A stretch of 64,000 nucleotides of DNA from contig DATJPD010000049.1 of the NCBI GenBank assembly GCA_035506575.1, forward strand, positions 28,273-92,272, read 5' to 3'. A program made the position numbers and the translations under genes. The notes beneath the pieces were generated by a model that was not told the origin of the DNA, did not search any database, and saw only the letters and a program-made list of their open reading frames with translations. The first letter of the stretch is position 1, and every line of letters starts with the position of its first letter. Positions 20,341-31,815 of the stretch are shown piece after piece. This DNA is from DATJPD01 sp035506575. Lineage in GTDB: Bacteria > Pseudomonadota > Alphaproteobacteria > CACIAM-22H2.

Positions 20341-20709
20341 ATGTCCTTGTGGAAAACCGAAGCCGAGCTGCGCGCCGAGAAGGCGAAGGCCAGCGGTGCT
20401 GCGGCGCCGGCGAAGTTCGATGCCGCGCGCAAGACCGAGCTCGACGGGCTGCTCAAGCGCCTGGCCGCGATCGCCGCCGTGTTCCAGATGCGGGCGGATG
20501 CGGTGCCCGCGCCGGCGTTCCGCCGCATCCGCGAGCTCATGGACATCTATATCGCGGGCGGCATCCGCGCCATCGGCGAGGGCAAGGACTTCCTCGATCA
20601 GGGGGTCCGCCTGTCCGATCAGGAGATCGCCGACGTTCACAAGCTGATGCGCGACATCTTCCACCTGGATGTCGCCGGCATCGACGCCGGCAAGCCGCCG
20701 CAGAAATAG
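20341..20709 (+). CDS. Small conserved-looking protein, partly duplicated downstream
   Basis: Protein of 122 residues that I do not recognise. It is mainly helical and charged, with ELDGLLKRLAAIAAVFQMRAD in the middle and LSDQEIADVHKLMRDIFHLD near the end. A strong AAGAGGAG ribosome-binding site precedes the ATG. From codon 18 to the stop the sequence is repeated 326 bases downstream with about 96 percent identity. Confidence 0.65.
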   Translation: MSLWKTEAELRAEKAKASGAAAPAKFDAARKTELDGLLKRLAAIAAVFQMRADAVPAPAFRRIRELMDIYIAGGIRAIGEGKDFLDQGVRLSDQEIADVHKLMRDIFHLDVAGIDAGKPPQK

Positions 20710-21055
20710 CGCCTCACGGCGGTGCTGCGGCGCCGGCGAAGTTCGATGCCGCGCGCAAGACCGAGCTCGACGGGCTGCTCAAGCGCCTGGCCGGGATCGC
20801 CGCCGTGTTCCAGATGCGGGCGGATGCGGTGCCCGTGCCGGCGTTCCGGCGCATCCGTGAGCTCATGGACATCTATATCGCGGGTGGCATCCGGGCGATC
20901 AGCGACGGCAAGGACTTCCTCGATCAGGGGGTCCGCCTGTCCGATCAGGAGATCGCCGACGTCCACAAGCTGATGCGCGACATCTTCCACCTGGATGTCG
21001 CCGGGATCGACGCCGGCAAGCCGCCGCAGAAATAGCGCGTCACGGTGGTGCTGCG
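20393..21055 (+). repeat. 326-bp tandem duplication plus 11-bp third start
   Basis: Unit 1 starts at 20393 and unit 2 at 20719; the same opening bases (GGTGCTGCG) recur at 21047. The units differ by 11 substitutions in the coding part and 2 after the stop codon. The repeated short word at the three borders suggests that the duplication arose by slippage or recombination between microhomologies. The left border lies in codon 18 of the plus-strand gene and the right border in the last codons of the minus-strand gene that ends at 21040. Confidence 0.9.
20721..21035 (+). pseudogene. 5'-truncated duplicate of the preceding small gene
   Basis: This frame repeats residues 19-122 of the gene at 20341 and keeps the same stop codon, but it lacks the start codon and first 18 codons. 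No ATG, GTG or TTG with a ribosome-binding site opens the frame at its 5' end; the first in-frame ATG is internal (MRADAV). Seven of the eleven differences from unit 1 are silent (the four changes are Ala to Gly, Ala to Val, Gly to Ser and Glu to Asp), which is more conservative than expected for a free-drifting fragment. Confidence 0.65.
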
Positions 21056-21783
21056 ATGAGCGCCTGGCGGCGGGCGCGCAGCTTGTCGAGCTCGGGCAGG
21101 GCCGCGGGCCCGACCGCGGCGGCAAAGCCGTCCTTGGACGCAAGATGCGCCTCGACGTGCAAGGTGTGTACGCCGGCGATCGTCGCGCCGAACACCCGCG
21201 CCGCGGTGCGCAGGGCCGCTTCGAACCTGCCGTCGTCGAGACCGCTCGCCGGCCGGCCATCGGCGCCGCGCAGATTGATGAACAGGAGCGCGTTGTCGCC
21301 TGCCGTGAAGCCGCCGGCGAGGCCGCGATCGACTCCGATGGCGGTGCGAAAGAAGAAGTCGGCCAAGGTGGGCGTCAGCGACTGGAACGCGACCTCGACG
21401 GCGAGATCGGGTCCTGTGTCGGAATCGCGCCACTCGAGCACGCTTTGCTGCTCGAACACGATGCCGCACGCGGACGCGAGCCGGCCCGCACCCGCCACGT
21501 CGGTGTCGATATCCATCACCGCCGACGGGCTCATGCGGCCCTGATAGCCGCCGGCGACGACCTCGACATCGAACGAGGCGGGGTCGAACCCCGCCGCCGC
21601 GAGAAGCGGCGGACCCAGCTCGGAGATCACCGCCGCGGTCTGGGCCGCCTGTCTCGTGTACACCGCATCGGCGCGGTCGGGAACCACCTGGAAGGCGATC
21701 CGCCATTCGGCCGCCTGCGTGCGGCCGGCGAACAGGAGCAGCGCCGCCGCAACCGCAAGAAGCCTTCGGCGTGTGATCTTCAT
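21040..21783 (-). CDS. Secreted protein of unknown function
   Basis: Protein of 247 residues that I cannot assign. It has a Sec signal (KITRRRLLAVAAALLLFAG, cleavage after TQA). The mature part contains DIDTDVAGAGRLASACGIVFEQQ, a single-Cys region, and TPTLADFFFRTAIGVDRG. The ATG at 21783 begins the signal peptide. The stop codon lies inside the tail of the tandem duplication of the convergent gene, so its last residues (AAPP) are encoded by repeated DNA. Confidence 0.65.
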   Translation of the reverse strand: MKITRRRLLAVAAALLLFAGRTQAAEWRIAFQVVPDRADAVYTRQAAQTAAVISELGPPLLAAAGFDPASFDVEVVAGGYQGRMSPSAVMDIDTDVAGAGRLASACGIVFEQQSVLEWRDSDTGPDLAVEVAFQSLTPTLADFFFRTAIGVDRGLAGGFTAGDNALLFINLRGADGRPASGLDDGRFEAALRTAARVFGATIAGVHTLHVEAHLASKDGFAAAVGPAALPELDKLRARRQALIAAPP

Positions 21784-21855
21784 CAGGTCACGAGTAGGCG
21801 CAATCCTACCGCTGCGCAACCCCGCGCATTGCCAGCCCGCGCGCTCTGGTGCGCG

Positions 21856-23136
21856 TCAGCCTGCCCGCAGGTGCCGCTGGCGCATCGGCCGCAGCACGGC
21901 GATCGCGAGCACGGCGGTCAGCGCGTCGAGGCACGCGACCAGCACGAACACCGCGGTCCAGCTGCCGGTCGACTGCTTGAGGAAGGCTGCCGCGGGTCCG
22001 CCCAGGATCGAGCCCACGCCCTGGGCGATGTAGAGGAAGCCGTAGTTCGTGGCCGCGAATTTCGAGCCGAACGTGTCGGTCAGGGTCGACGGGAAGAGCG
22101 AGAAGATCTCGCCCCAGCCGAAGAACACGAGGCCGGTCAGCACGACGAACATCGCCGGGTTGTCGAGGAACAGGAACAGCACGACGATCGCGACCGCCTC
22201 GAGCGCGAAGGCGAGCGCCATGGTCTGCTCGCGCCCGATATGGTCCGACACCCAGCCGAAGAACGGCCGCGTGAGGCCGTTGGTGGCGCGCGACAGGGTC
22301 AAGGACAGCGGCAGCGCCGCCATGCCGAGGACGAGGACCTGCGCCACTTTGTATTCGTTGGCGAACGGCCCGACGTTGGACACGACCATGAGGCCGCTGG
22401 TCGACATCATCGTCATCATGATGAAGAGCAGGTAGAAGATCGGGTTCTTCAGCATCTCGACCGGCGTGTAGCTCCGGCGGGTCTGCAGCTCGATCTTCAC
22501 CGTCTCGGGCTTGAACCCCGCCGGCACGTAGCCTTCGGGCGGCGTGCGCAGGCCGAGTGCCGCGGCGACGCCGATCGCACCCTGGATCAGGCCCCAGACG
22601 AGCAGCGTTTGCTGGTAGCCGGACGACTTGATCATGCTGTCGATGGGAAAGCTGGTGAAGATGGCGCCGAACCCGTAGCCGGCGGCGGCGAGCCCGGTGG
22701 CAAGGCCGCGCCGGTCGGGGAACCAGCGCACCATGAGACCGATGATGCCGACATAGATGATGCCGGTGCCGAAGCCGCCGATGACGCCGTAGGTCACGTA
22801 AAGTGCCCCGAGGCTGCCGACCATCGACGACAGGACCCAGCTGCCGCCGGCCAGGATGGCGCCCGCCGAGATGAGAACGCGCGGACCGAAGCGGTCGACG
22901 AGATAGGCCTGAAACGGCGAGAAGAACGTCTGCAGGATGATCAGGAGCGAGAACGTCCACTGCAGCTCGGCCAGGGTGGTGCCCAGCTTCTGGTTGAGCG
23001 GCCCGGTGAACAGGGTCCACACGTATTGCGGGCTCGAGATCGCCATCATGGCGACGAGCCCGAGCAAGAGCTGGATCCAGCGGTTGCCGGTTCGCGTGTC
23101 AATCGACGGCTGAGCCGCCGGTGAAATCGTCGCCAT
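21856..23136 (-). CDS. MFS transporter, OFA (oxalate/formate antiporter-like) family
   Basis: Inner-membrane protein of 426 residues with twelve predicted transmembrane helices. The pattern GxLxDRFGPR (VDRFGPRVLI) after helix 2 and RWFPDRRGLATGLAAAGYGFGA around helices 4-5 is characteristic of the OFA family, which exchanges small carboxylates. It lies 141 bases downstream of boxB on the same strand, so it may belong to the box transcript and carry benzoate or a related aromatic acid, although the family is better known for oxalate and other small acids. ATG at 23136 is used; an upstream start at 23154 is possible. Confidence 0.88.
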   Translation of the reverse strand: MATISPAAQPSIDTRTGNRWIQLLLGLVAMMAISSPQYVWTLFTGPLNQKLGTTLAELQWTFSLLIILQTFFSPFQAYLVDRFGPRVLISAGAILAGGSWVLSSMVGSLGALYVTYGVIGGFGTGIIYVGIIGLMVRWFPDRRGLATGLAAAGYGFGAIFTSFPIDSMIKSSGYQQTLLVWGLIQGAIGVAAALGLRTPPEGYVPAGFKPETVKIELQTRRSYTPVEMLKNPIFYLLFIMMTMMSTSGLMVVSNVGPFANEYKVAQVLVLGMAALPLSLTLSRATNGLTRPFFGWVSDHIGREQTMALAFALEAVAIVVLFLFLDNPAMFVVLTGLVFFGWGEIFSLFPSTLTDTFGSKFAATNYGFLYIAQGVGSILGGPAAAFLKQSTGSWTAVFVLVACLDALTAVLAIAVLRPMRQRHLRAG

Positions 23137-23277
23137 GGTCGTCCCCCGTTGCAAAATGCGCTACTGCGCCGGCTTCACGAGCCGGAGGAAGACACTGCAA
23201 ATCCGGCGCCAACTTCGGCCAGACGCCGTCAAGGGACAGAACAAATCGCCGGGAGGATGATAAGGGAGAGCGCCCGC

Positions 23278-24701
<1,424 letters not shown>

Positions 24702-24702
<1 letters not shown>

Positions 24703-26381
24703 CACACCCTCTCCCAGTCAAAGCGCGCCTTGCTGCCGGTGCCGAACAGCTTGAGCGCGCCTTTCTCGCCGACCGCGTTCGGCCGGTTGAAGATCCAGTT
24801 CTGCCACGCCGACAGCCGCCCGAAGATGCGGCTCGCCATGGTCTCGGCGCCGCCGAAGCGCAAGGACGCTTCAAGCCCGGTCAGCGCGTCCGGCGACAGC
24901 GAGGCGCGTTCCTCGAGCGCCAGGCGGATCTCCTCGTCCCAGTCGAGCTCGTCGGGAGCGAAGGTGACGAGGCCAAGCTTTTCGGCTTCCGGGGCCGACA
25001 GCGCCTGCCCCAGGCGCGCCCGACACGCGGCGATCGCGGCTTCATCATCCTGGAACCGCATCGCAAGGCGCGTGCGCGCGGCGGGTGTTGCGAGCAGGCC
25101 GTTGAAGCTGAACTCGTCGAGCACGAGGGCCGGCGCGTCCGCCTCGGGTGAGTCGAGCATGTAGCTGCGGTCGGCCGCGAAGGCGAGCTCGGCCAGAAGC
25201 CCCGCGAAGCACGAGCCGCGATCGAGGACGGCGAACAGGCTGCGCGCCGACACATCGAGGCGCTGCAAGGTGCGCCGCCACAGCCCGATCGTCTCGCGCA
25301 CCAGCCAGTGCGTCCGATGGCGCAGCATCACGCTGCCCGCCTCCAGCACCTGGTCGGCCGAGCCCGATGTCTTCAGCACCCACAGGCCGAGCTGCGGCTC
25401 GTTGACCCGCAAGGCGAGGATCGCATCGTCGAGCTCGCGCGCCACCCGCAGCGGCCACCACGCGGCACCTTGCGTGACGATGCCGTCGATGTCCGCGGGC
25501 AGACCGCCCGCGGGCGCGTTCACGGTCAGGGTGGCGATGCGTGCGGCACGATCGAGCGCCACCTCCACCGAGCCGTAGCGCCAGCCGCTCGCGGTCGCGG
25601 TCTTGCCGAGCGGAGTGAGGGCGACGCCTTTGGCGCTCGCCGGCCGATCGCTCGTGGCCGCGAGGGCCGCGGCCCGCGCCTTGACCGCAGCGGCGAAATC
25701 GGCCGGCTTTGCGATGTGGTCGACCAGCTTCCAGTCGCGGGCGCGCTCGGCGCGCACGCCGTCGGCCGATGTGCAGAACACGTCGGCGAGGTCGCGCCGC
25801 ATCTTGCGCTTGTCGGTCAGGCGCGTGAGCCCGCCCGTGCCGGGCAGCACGCCCAGGAGGGGTACTTCCGGAAGGCTCACCGTGGTCGAGCGGTCGTCGA
25901 CCATGACGATCTCGTCGCAGGCGAGTGCGATCTCGTATCCGCCGCCGGCGCAGGCGCCGTTGATCGCGCACAGGAACTTGAGCCCCGAAGCGGCACTCGA
26001 ATCCTCGAGCCCGTTGCGGGTCTCGTTCGTGAACTTGCAGAAATTCACCTTCCACATGTGGCTCGACGTGCCGAGCATGTAGATGTTGGCGCCCGCGCAG
26101 AACATGCGCTCTTTGGCGCTCGTGAGGACGACCGTGCGCACCTCGGGATGCTCGAAGCGGATGCGCTGTACAGCGTCGTGGAACTCGATGTCGACACCGA
26201 GGTCGTAGGAGTTGAGCTTGAGCTTGTAGCCGTCGCGGATGCCGCCGTCCTCCTGCACGTCGAGCGCAAGCGTGGCGACCGGCCCGTCGAAGCCGAGCTT
26301 CCAATGCCGGTAGCGGCCCGGCTCGGTCTCGAACTCGACCCGGGGAGCGTCTCCCCCGTCTTTCCCGGAGCCGTCTGTCAT
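24702..26381 (-). CDS. boxC: 2,3-Epoxybenzoyl-CoA dihydrolase BoxC
   Basis: Ring-cleaving enzyme of the box pathway, converting 2,3-epoxybenzoyl-CoA to 3,4-dehydroadipyl-CoA semialdehyde and formate. The protein has 559 residues, as expected for BoxC, which is a crotonase-superfamily member with an extended C-terminal half. Oxyanion-hole segments are MFCAGANIYMLG and NGACAGGGYEIALACDEI. ATG at 26381 was preferred to a frame start at 26417 because the latter lies in the operator region. It is the first gene of the minus-strand box transcript, 32 bases from the TGCA-N6-TGCA palindrome. Confidence 0.95.
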
Positions 26382-26413
26382 CGGCGTTTCATCCTGTTCC
26401 GTTCGGCGACGAT

Positions 26414-26433
26414 ACATGCATTATAATGCATGT
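26414..26433. promoter_or_regulatory. BoxR/BzdR-type operator with embedded -10, boxC promoter
   Basis: A perfect 20-bp palindrome with TGCATTATAATGCA at its centre, so TGCA-N6-TGCA, the recognition pattern reported for the benzoyl-CoA-responsive repressors BoxR and BzdR. The middle six bases contain TATAAT on both strands, so the operator sits on a consensus -10 element. It ends 32 bases before the boxC start. No -35 element of good quality is visible. Confidence 0.75.
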
Positions 26434-26491
26434 TCAAGGCCCGTGGTCTGGCCTCTCTGCGGCTCCGACCCTAAGCCAGTCAGGCCCTTCA

Positions 26492-26505
26492 TGCAAAATT
26501 GTGCC
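26492..26505. promoter_or_regulatory. Second, imperfect TGCA-N6-TGCC site near bclA
   Basis: TGCAAAATTGTGCC at 26492-26505 matches TGCA-N6-TGCA except for the last base. It is centred about 60 bases upstream of the bclA start and about 75 bases from the perfect palindrome, so both transcripts of the divergent box region could be controlled by one repressor. Confidence 0.4.
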
Positions 26506-26557
26506 GGTGGATGTTCTCGGCTAAAGTCGCCGCAACGATGAAACGGGGAGAGCGCCG

Positions 26558-28269
<1,712 letters not shown>

Positions 28270-28273
<4 letters not shown>

Positions 28274-29043
28274 CCGAAAGCTTCGTCGACGTCGATGGCG
28301 TGCGTCTCGAGGTCTTGCGCATCGAGGCCCGCGATCCCAAGGCACCGCCGCTCGTCTTCCTCCACGAAGGCCTCGGGAGCGTCGCCATGTGGCGCGACTT
28401 CCCGGCGCGGGTCGCCGCATCGACGGGCGCCGAGACCATCGTCTACAGCCGCCGCGGCTACGGACGCTCGGCCGGGCTGCCGGGCCCGCGCCCTGTCGAC
28501 TACATGCAAGCCGAAGCGCGTGAGGTCCTGCCGCGCCTCCTCGAGCGGCTCGGCACAAAAGATCCGGTGCTGATCGGCCACAGCGACGGCGCCTCCATCG
28601 CGCTGATCTATGCCGGCGCGCGTCTGCCTGCAGCGGGGCTGGTGCTGATGGCGCCGCACGTGTTCGTCGAGGACGTGACCGTGGCGTCGATCGCCGCGGC
28701 GCGCGAGGCGCACCGCACGACCGACCTGCCCCAGCGCCTGGGCCGCTATCACGACGATCCGGACGGCGCGTTCCGCGGCTGGAACGACATCTGGCTCGAT
28801 CCGGCGTTCCGCGGCTGGAACATCGAGGCCTGCGTGCCTGACATCGCGGCACCGATGCTGCTGATCCAGGGCGAGGACGACGAGTACGGCACGGCGGCCC
28901 AGGTCGAGACCATAAAGCGGCTCGCGAGAACCCGGTGCGAGCTGGCGCTGCTGCCCGAGTGCGGCCATTCGCCGCAGCGCGATCAACCCGCGCGCACGCT
29001 CGAGCTGATCACGACCTTCGTTCGCAGCGCAGGCTCACGCTGA
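28270..29043 (+). CDS. Alpha/beta hydrolase of the box cluster
   Basis: Protein of 257 residues with an alpha/beta hydrolase fold: FLHEGLGSVAMW oxyanion loop, the nucleophile elbow GHSDGAS, an acid in GEDDEYG and the catalytic His in ECGHSPQRD. It begins with GTG inside the bclA stop (GTGA, four-base overlap), so it is translationally coupled to the ligase. Box clusters elsewhere often carry a similar hydrolase; removal of a misformed CoA thioester or lactone is a likely role, but this is inference. Its 3' end overlaps the convergent RraA-like gene by 9 bases. Confidence 0.85.
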
Positions 29044-29766
29044 CGTCGTCCGCAGGAGCTCCGGCAACGGGATCCCGCGGTCGATGGCAGCACAGCGCGC
29101 ATCCTCGCCGGCCGCCTTCTTCTGGCAAATGCGCAGCACCTCGGCCGCGCGGACGCGCGGCACGAAGCACACGCCGGTGTCGTCGGCGAGCACGAGGTCG
29201 CCTGCGGTCACCTGCAGTCCGCCGATCTCGATCGTGCCGTTGATCTCGACGGTCTCGATCCGCCACTTGCCGGTCACCGGCGTGACCTCGGTCGACCACA
29301 CCGGATAGCCGACCTCCCGCGAATGGTTCACGTCGCGCACCCCGCCCGCGACGATGGCGCCGATCTCGCCCTGGCGCTTGCCGATCTGCGCCGAGATCCC
29401 GCCCATGTTGGAGATTCCCGAGACGCCGTCGATCACCAGCACGTCGCCCGAAAGCGCCAGATTGTGTGCCTCGAACTCGGCCATGCCGTTGACCTTGTCG
29501 CGGGCCGCCTGCACCGGATCGCGGGCGCGCATGATGTTGCGCACGGTGAGGGCCGGGCCCACCACGCGGGCGCCGGCGATCGTCGGGCGAAAGGTCGAGG
29601 CCGGCAGAGCACCCGGCAGGCCCAGCTCATCGAGCGTATCCGACACGATGCCGCTCGCGTCTCCCAGTGCGGAGAACCCCTCCACGATTCCCTCGGGCAG
29701 CCGCGGCACCGCCATCAGGCGGATGCGCTCGCGCGCGATGCGGCCGGTGAGCTCTTTCTCGGTCAC
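29035..29766 (-). CDS. RraA-like protein (class II aldolase-like fold)
   Basis: Protein of 243 residues in the RraA/4-hydroxy-4-methyl-2-oxoglutarate aldolase-like family. The signature GGVRD is present (VAGGVRDVNHSREVGYPVW). In true aldolases an Asp stands 21 residues before the Arg of RD; here that position is Gly (NMGG), so aldolase activity is doubtful. The start is a GTG at 29766 preceded by AGGAG. It lies 9 bases downstream of a Bug-type binding protein on the same strand, a pairing often seen in uptake and catabolic clusters. Confidence 0.82.
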   Translation of the reverse strand: MTEKELTGRIARERIRLMAVPRLPEGIVEGFSALGDASGIVSDTLDELGLPGALPASTFRPTIAGARVVGPALTVRNIMRARDPVQAARDKVNGMAEFEAHNLALSGDVLVIDGVSGISNMGGISAQIGKRQGEIGAIVAGGVRDVNHSREVGYPVWSTEVTPVTGKWRIETVEINGTIEIGGLQVTAGDLVLADDTGVCFVPRVRAAEVLRICQKKAAGEDARCAAIDRGIPLPELLRTTSA

Positions 29767-29775
29767 GTCGGTCTC

Positions 29776-30738
29776 CTATTGTTTGGCAATGCCGGTGCGG
29801 GCGATCACATCGCCCCAGCGCTCGGTTTCCCGGTGCAGGAACTCCGCGAACGCCGCAGGCGGGCTGCCGACCACGTCGGCACCTTGCCCCAACAGCTGGG
29901 CGCGCAAGGCTGGCGACGCCAACGTCGCCGCGACGCCTTCGTAGAGCTTGTCGATGATCGCCGAGGGTGTGCGCGCCGGCGAGAGGAGGCCGAACCAGGT
30001 TCCGGTCTCGTAGTCGACGCCGGCTTCGCGGAACGTCGGCACGTCCGGCAAGGCCGCCATGCGCGCGTTTGCGGCAACCGCCAGCACCTTGAGCTGGCCG
30101 GCTTTGATATTGCCGAGGACGGGGAGCGCGCTCGAAAACAGAAGCTGCGTCTCGCCGCCCATCACCGCGCGCGCGGCCGGCCCGCCACCTTCGTAGGGCA
30201 CGTGCAGGAGCTTGATGCCGGTGACGGACTCGAACAGCGCGGCCGCAAGGTGCGCGCCGCTGCCGTTCCCGTAGGACGCGTAGCTGAGCTCGCCCGGGCG
30301 CTCCCGGCAGTAGGCCACCAGCGCCATCACATCGGCAACCGGCAGCTTCGGGTTCACGACGAGGACCGTCGGGGCATTGGTGATCAGCGAGATCGGCGCC
30401 AGATCGCGCGCGGCATCGTAGGGCAGTTTCGCGTAGAGGCTCGGATTGGCGGCCAGCGGGAAGCTGGTCATCAGGAGCGTGTAGCCGTCCGGCCGCGCCT
30501 TGGCGACGACCTCGGTACCGACGATCGTGGCCGCCCCCGGCCGGTTGGCGACCACGACCTGCTGGCCGAACTTCGCCGAGAGGCCGTTCGCCAGCTCGCG
30601 GGCGACGAAATCGGTCCCGCCGCTGGGCGCGTACGGCACCACGATCTGGATCGGATGGGCCGGATAGTCTTCGGCCAGCACCGGCCCGAAGCTGCCCAGG
30701 AGCATCAAAGCCGCCGCCAGGGTTCGCAGGACATGCAT
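29776..30738 (-). CDS. Bug/TctC-family tripartite tricarboxylate transporter receptor
   Basis: Periplasmic solute-binding protein of 320 residues. It has a Sec signal (MHVLRTLAAALMLLGSFGPVLA) followed by the Bug hallmark YPAHPIQIVVPYAPSGGTDFVAREL. Later landmarks are GNGSGAHLAAALFES and HVPYEGGGPAARAVMGG. No TctA or TctB membrane gene is adjacent, so it is an orphan receptor, as most Bug proteins are. The ligand, probably a carboxylate, is unknown. It is upstream of, and likely cotranscribed with, the RraA-like gene. Confidence 0.9.
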   Translation of the reverse strand: MHVLRTLAAALMLLGSFGPVLAEDYPAHPIQIVVPYAPSGGTDFVARELANGLSAKFGQQVVVANRPGAATIVGTEVVAKARPDGYTLLMTSFPLAANPSLYAKLPYDAARDLAPISLITNAPTVLVVNPKLPVADVMALVAYCRERPGELSYASYGNGSGAHLAAALFESVTGIKLLHVPYEGGGPAARAVMGGETQLLFSSALPVLGNIKAGQLKVLAVAANARMAALPDVPTFREAGVDYETGTWFGLLSPARTPSAIIDKLYEGVAATLASPALRAQLLGQGADVVGSPPAAFAEFLHRETERWGDVIARTGIAKQ

Positions 30739-30846
30739 ACCGCGAGTGTGGCGGAGGGACGCGCACCGGGTCAAATTCGCGCGCGATGAGACCGTCTCTG
30801 TTCTGCTACTCTCCGCATCCCCGAGTCGAACGCCGCGGGAGTCGAC

Positions 30847-31815
30847 GTGACGCAAACTGAGTATTTCGACGAGCTGGAAACCCGCGACCCCGAGGTTCGG
30901 GACGGCGCCCAATTCAACGCGCTGGCCGAGCAGCTCGAGCACGCCAAAGCAAAAGCACCGGCGCTCGCCGAACACCTTGCCCGTGTCGATCCGGCGGCGG
31001 TGCGCAGCCGTGCCGCGTTGGCGCGGCTGCCGCTGCTGCGCCGCAAGGACCTGATCGAACGGCAACGGCGCCCGGTCGAAGACCGCAACCCGTTCGGCGG
31101 CCTGACCGCGATCAAGACCAAGCGGCTCGCGCATATCTTCGCCGCATCCGGGCCGCTCTACAGTCCCGCGGCCATGCGTCCGGACTACGGGCGCATCGCG
31201 CGCGCCCTGTTCGCCGCCGGCTTCCGCCGCGGCAGCATCGTTCACAACAGCTTCTCGTATCACCTGACGCCGACCGGCGCCGTGTTCGAAGCCGGCGCCC
31301 ACGCGCTCGGCTGCCCCGTGGTGCCGGCCGGGACGGACAATGCCGAGCTGCAGGTGCGCACGATCGTCGACGTGAAGCCCGCCTGCTACATGGGCCCGCC
31401 CGCGTTCCTGAAGCATCTCCTCGACACGGCGCGGACGATGAAGGCCGAGATCGGCATCGCGCGGGCGCTGGTCTCGGGCGACGCGCTCTCGGACGTCCAG
31501 CGCAAGGACTTCACGACGCGCGGCGTCGAGGCGCGGCAGTGCTATGCGACGGATGAGATCGGCCTGATCGCCTACGAATCCCAGCCGGGCGAAGGGCTCA
31601 TCCTCGACGAGTGGGTGATCGTCGAGATCGTCAAGCCGGGCACGGGCGATCCTGTCCCGGAGGGCGAGACCGGCGAGGTCGTCGTCACCACGCTCAACCC
31701 TGATTACCCGCTGATCCGCTTCGCCACCGGCGACCTGTCGGCGTTTCTGCCCGGCGCCAGTGCCTGCGGACGGACCGGCCGCCGCCTCAAGGGCCTCTTG
31801 GGCCGGACGGACTGA
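30847..31815 (+). CDS. Phenylacetate-CoA-ligase-like protein, C-terminally truncated
   Basis: Protein of 322 residues resembling the AMP-forming phenylacetate-CoA ligase family, whose members have about 400-440 residues. The adenylate-binding core is present: the P-loop region is the variant AASGPLYSP, then NSFSYHLTPTG, YATDEIG and RFATGDLS. The frame stops directly after GLLGRTD, exactly at the hinge where the C-terminal lid domain should begin. Without the lid the second half-reaction is unlikely, so this may be a decaying gene. It starts with GTG behind GGGAG. It is divergent from the Bug gene and converges on the nitrilase gene with no spacer. Confidence 0.75.
   Translation: MTQTEYFDELETRDPEVRDGAQFNALAEQLEHAKAKAPALAEHLARVDPAAVRSRAALARLPLLRRKDLIERQRRPVEDRNPFGGLTAIKTKRLAHIFAASGPLYSPAAMRPDYGRIARALFAAGFRRGSIVHNSFSYHLTPTGAVFEAGAHALGCPVVPAGTDNAELQVRTIVDVKPACYMGPPAFLKHLLDTARTMKAEIGIARALVSGDALSDVQRKDFTTRGVEARQCYATDEIGLIAYESQPGEGLILDEWVIVEIVKPGTGDPVPEGETGEVVVTTLNPDYPLIRFATGDLSAFLPGASACGRTGRRLKGLLGRTD

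Noticed and set aside
20995..23124. 700-codon plus-strand frame opposite the secreted protein and MFS genes
   Set aside because: Composition is charge-rich noise typical of antisense frames; the MFS gene on the other strand has clear membrane helices.
29323..30789. Plus-strand frame opposite the RraA-like and Bug genes
   Set aside because: Antisense shadow without motifs.
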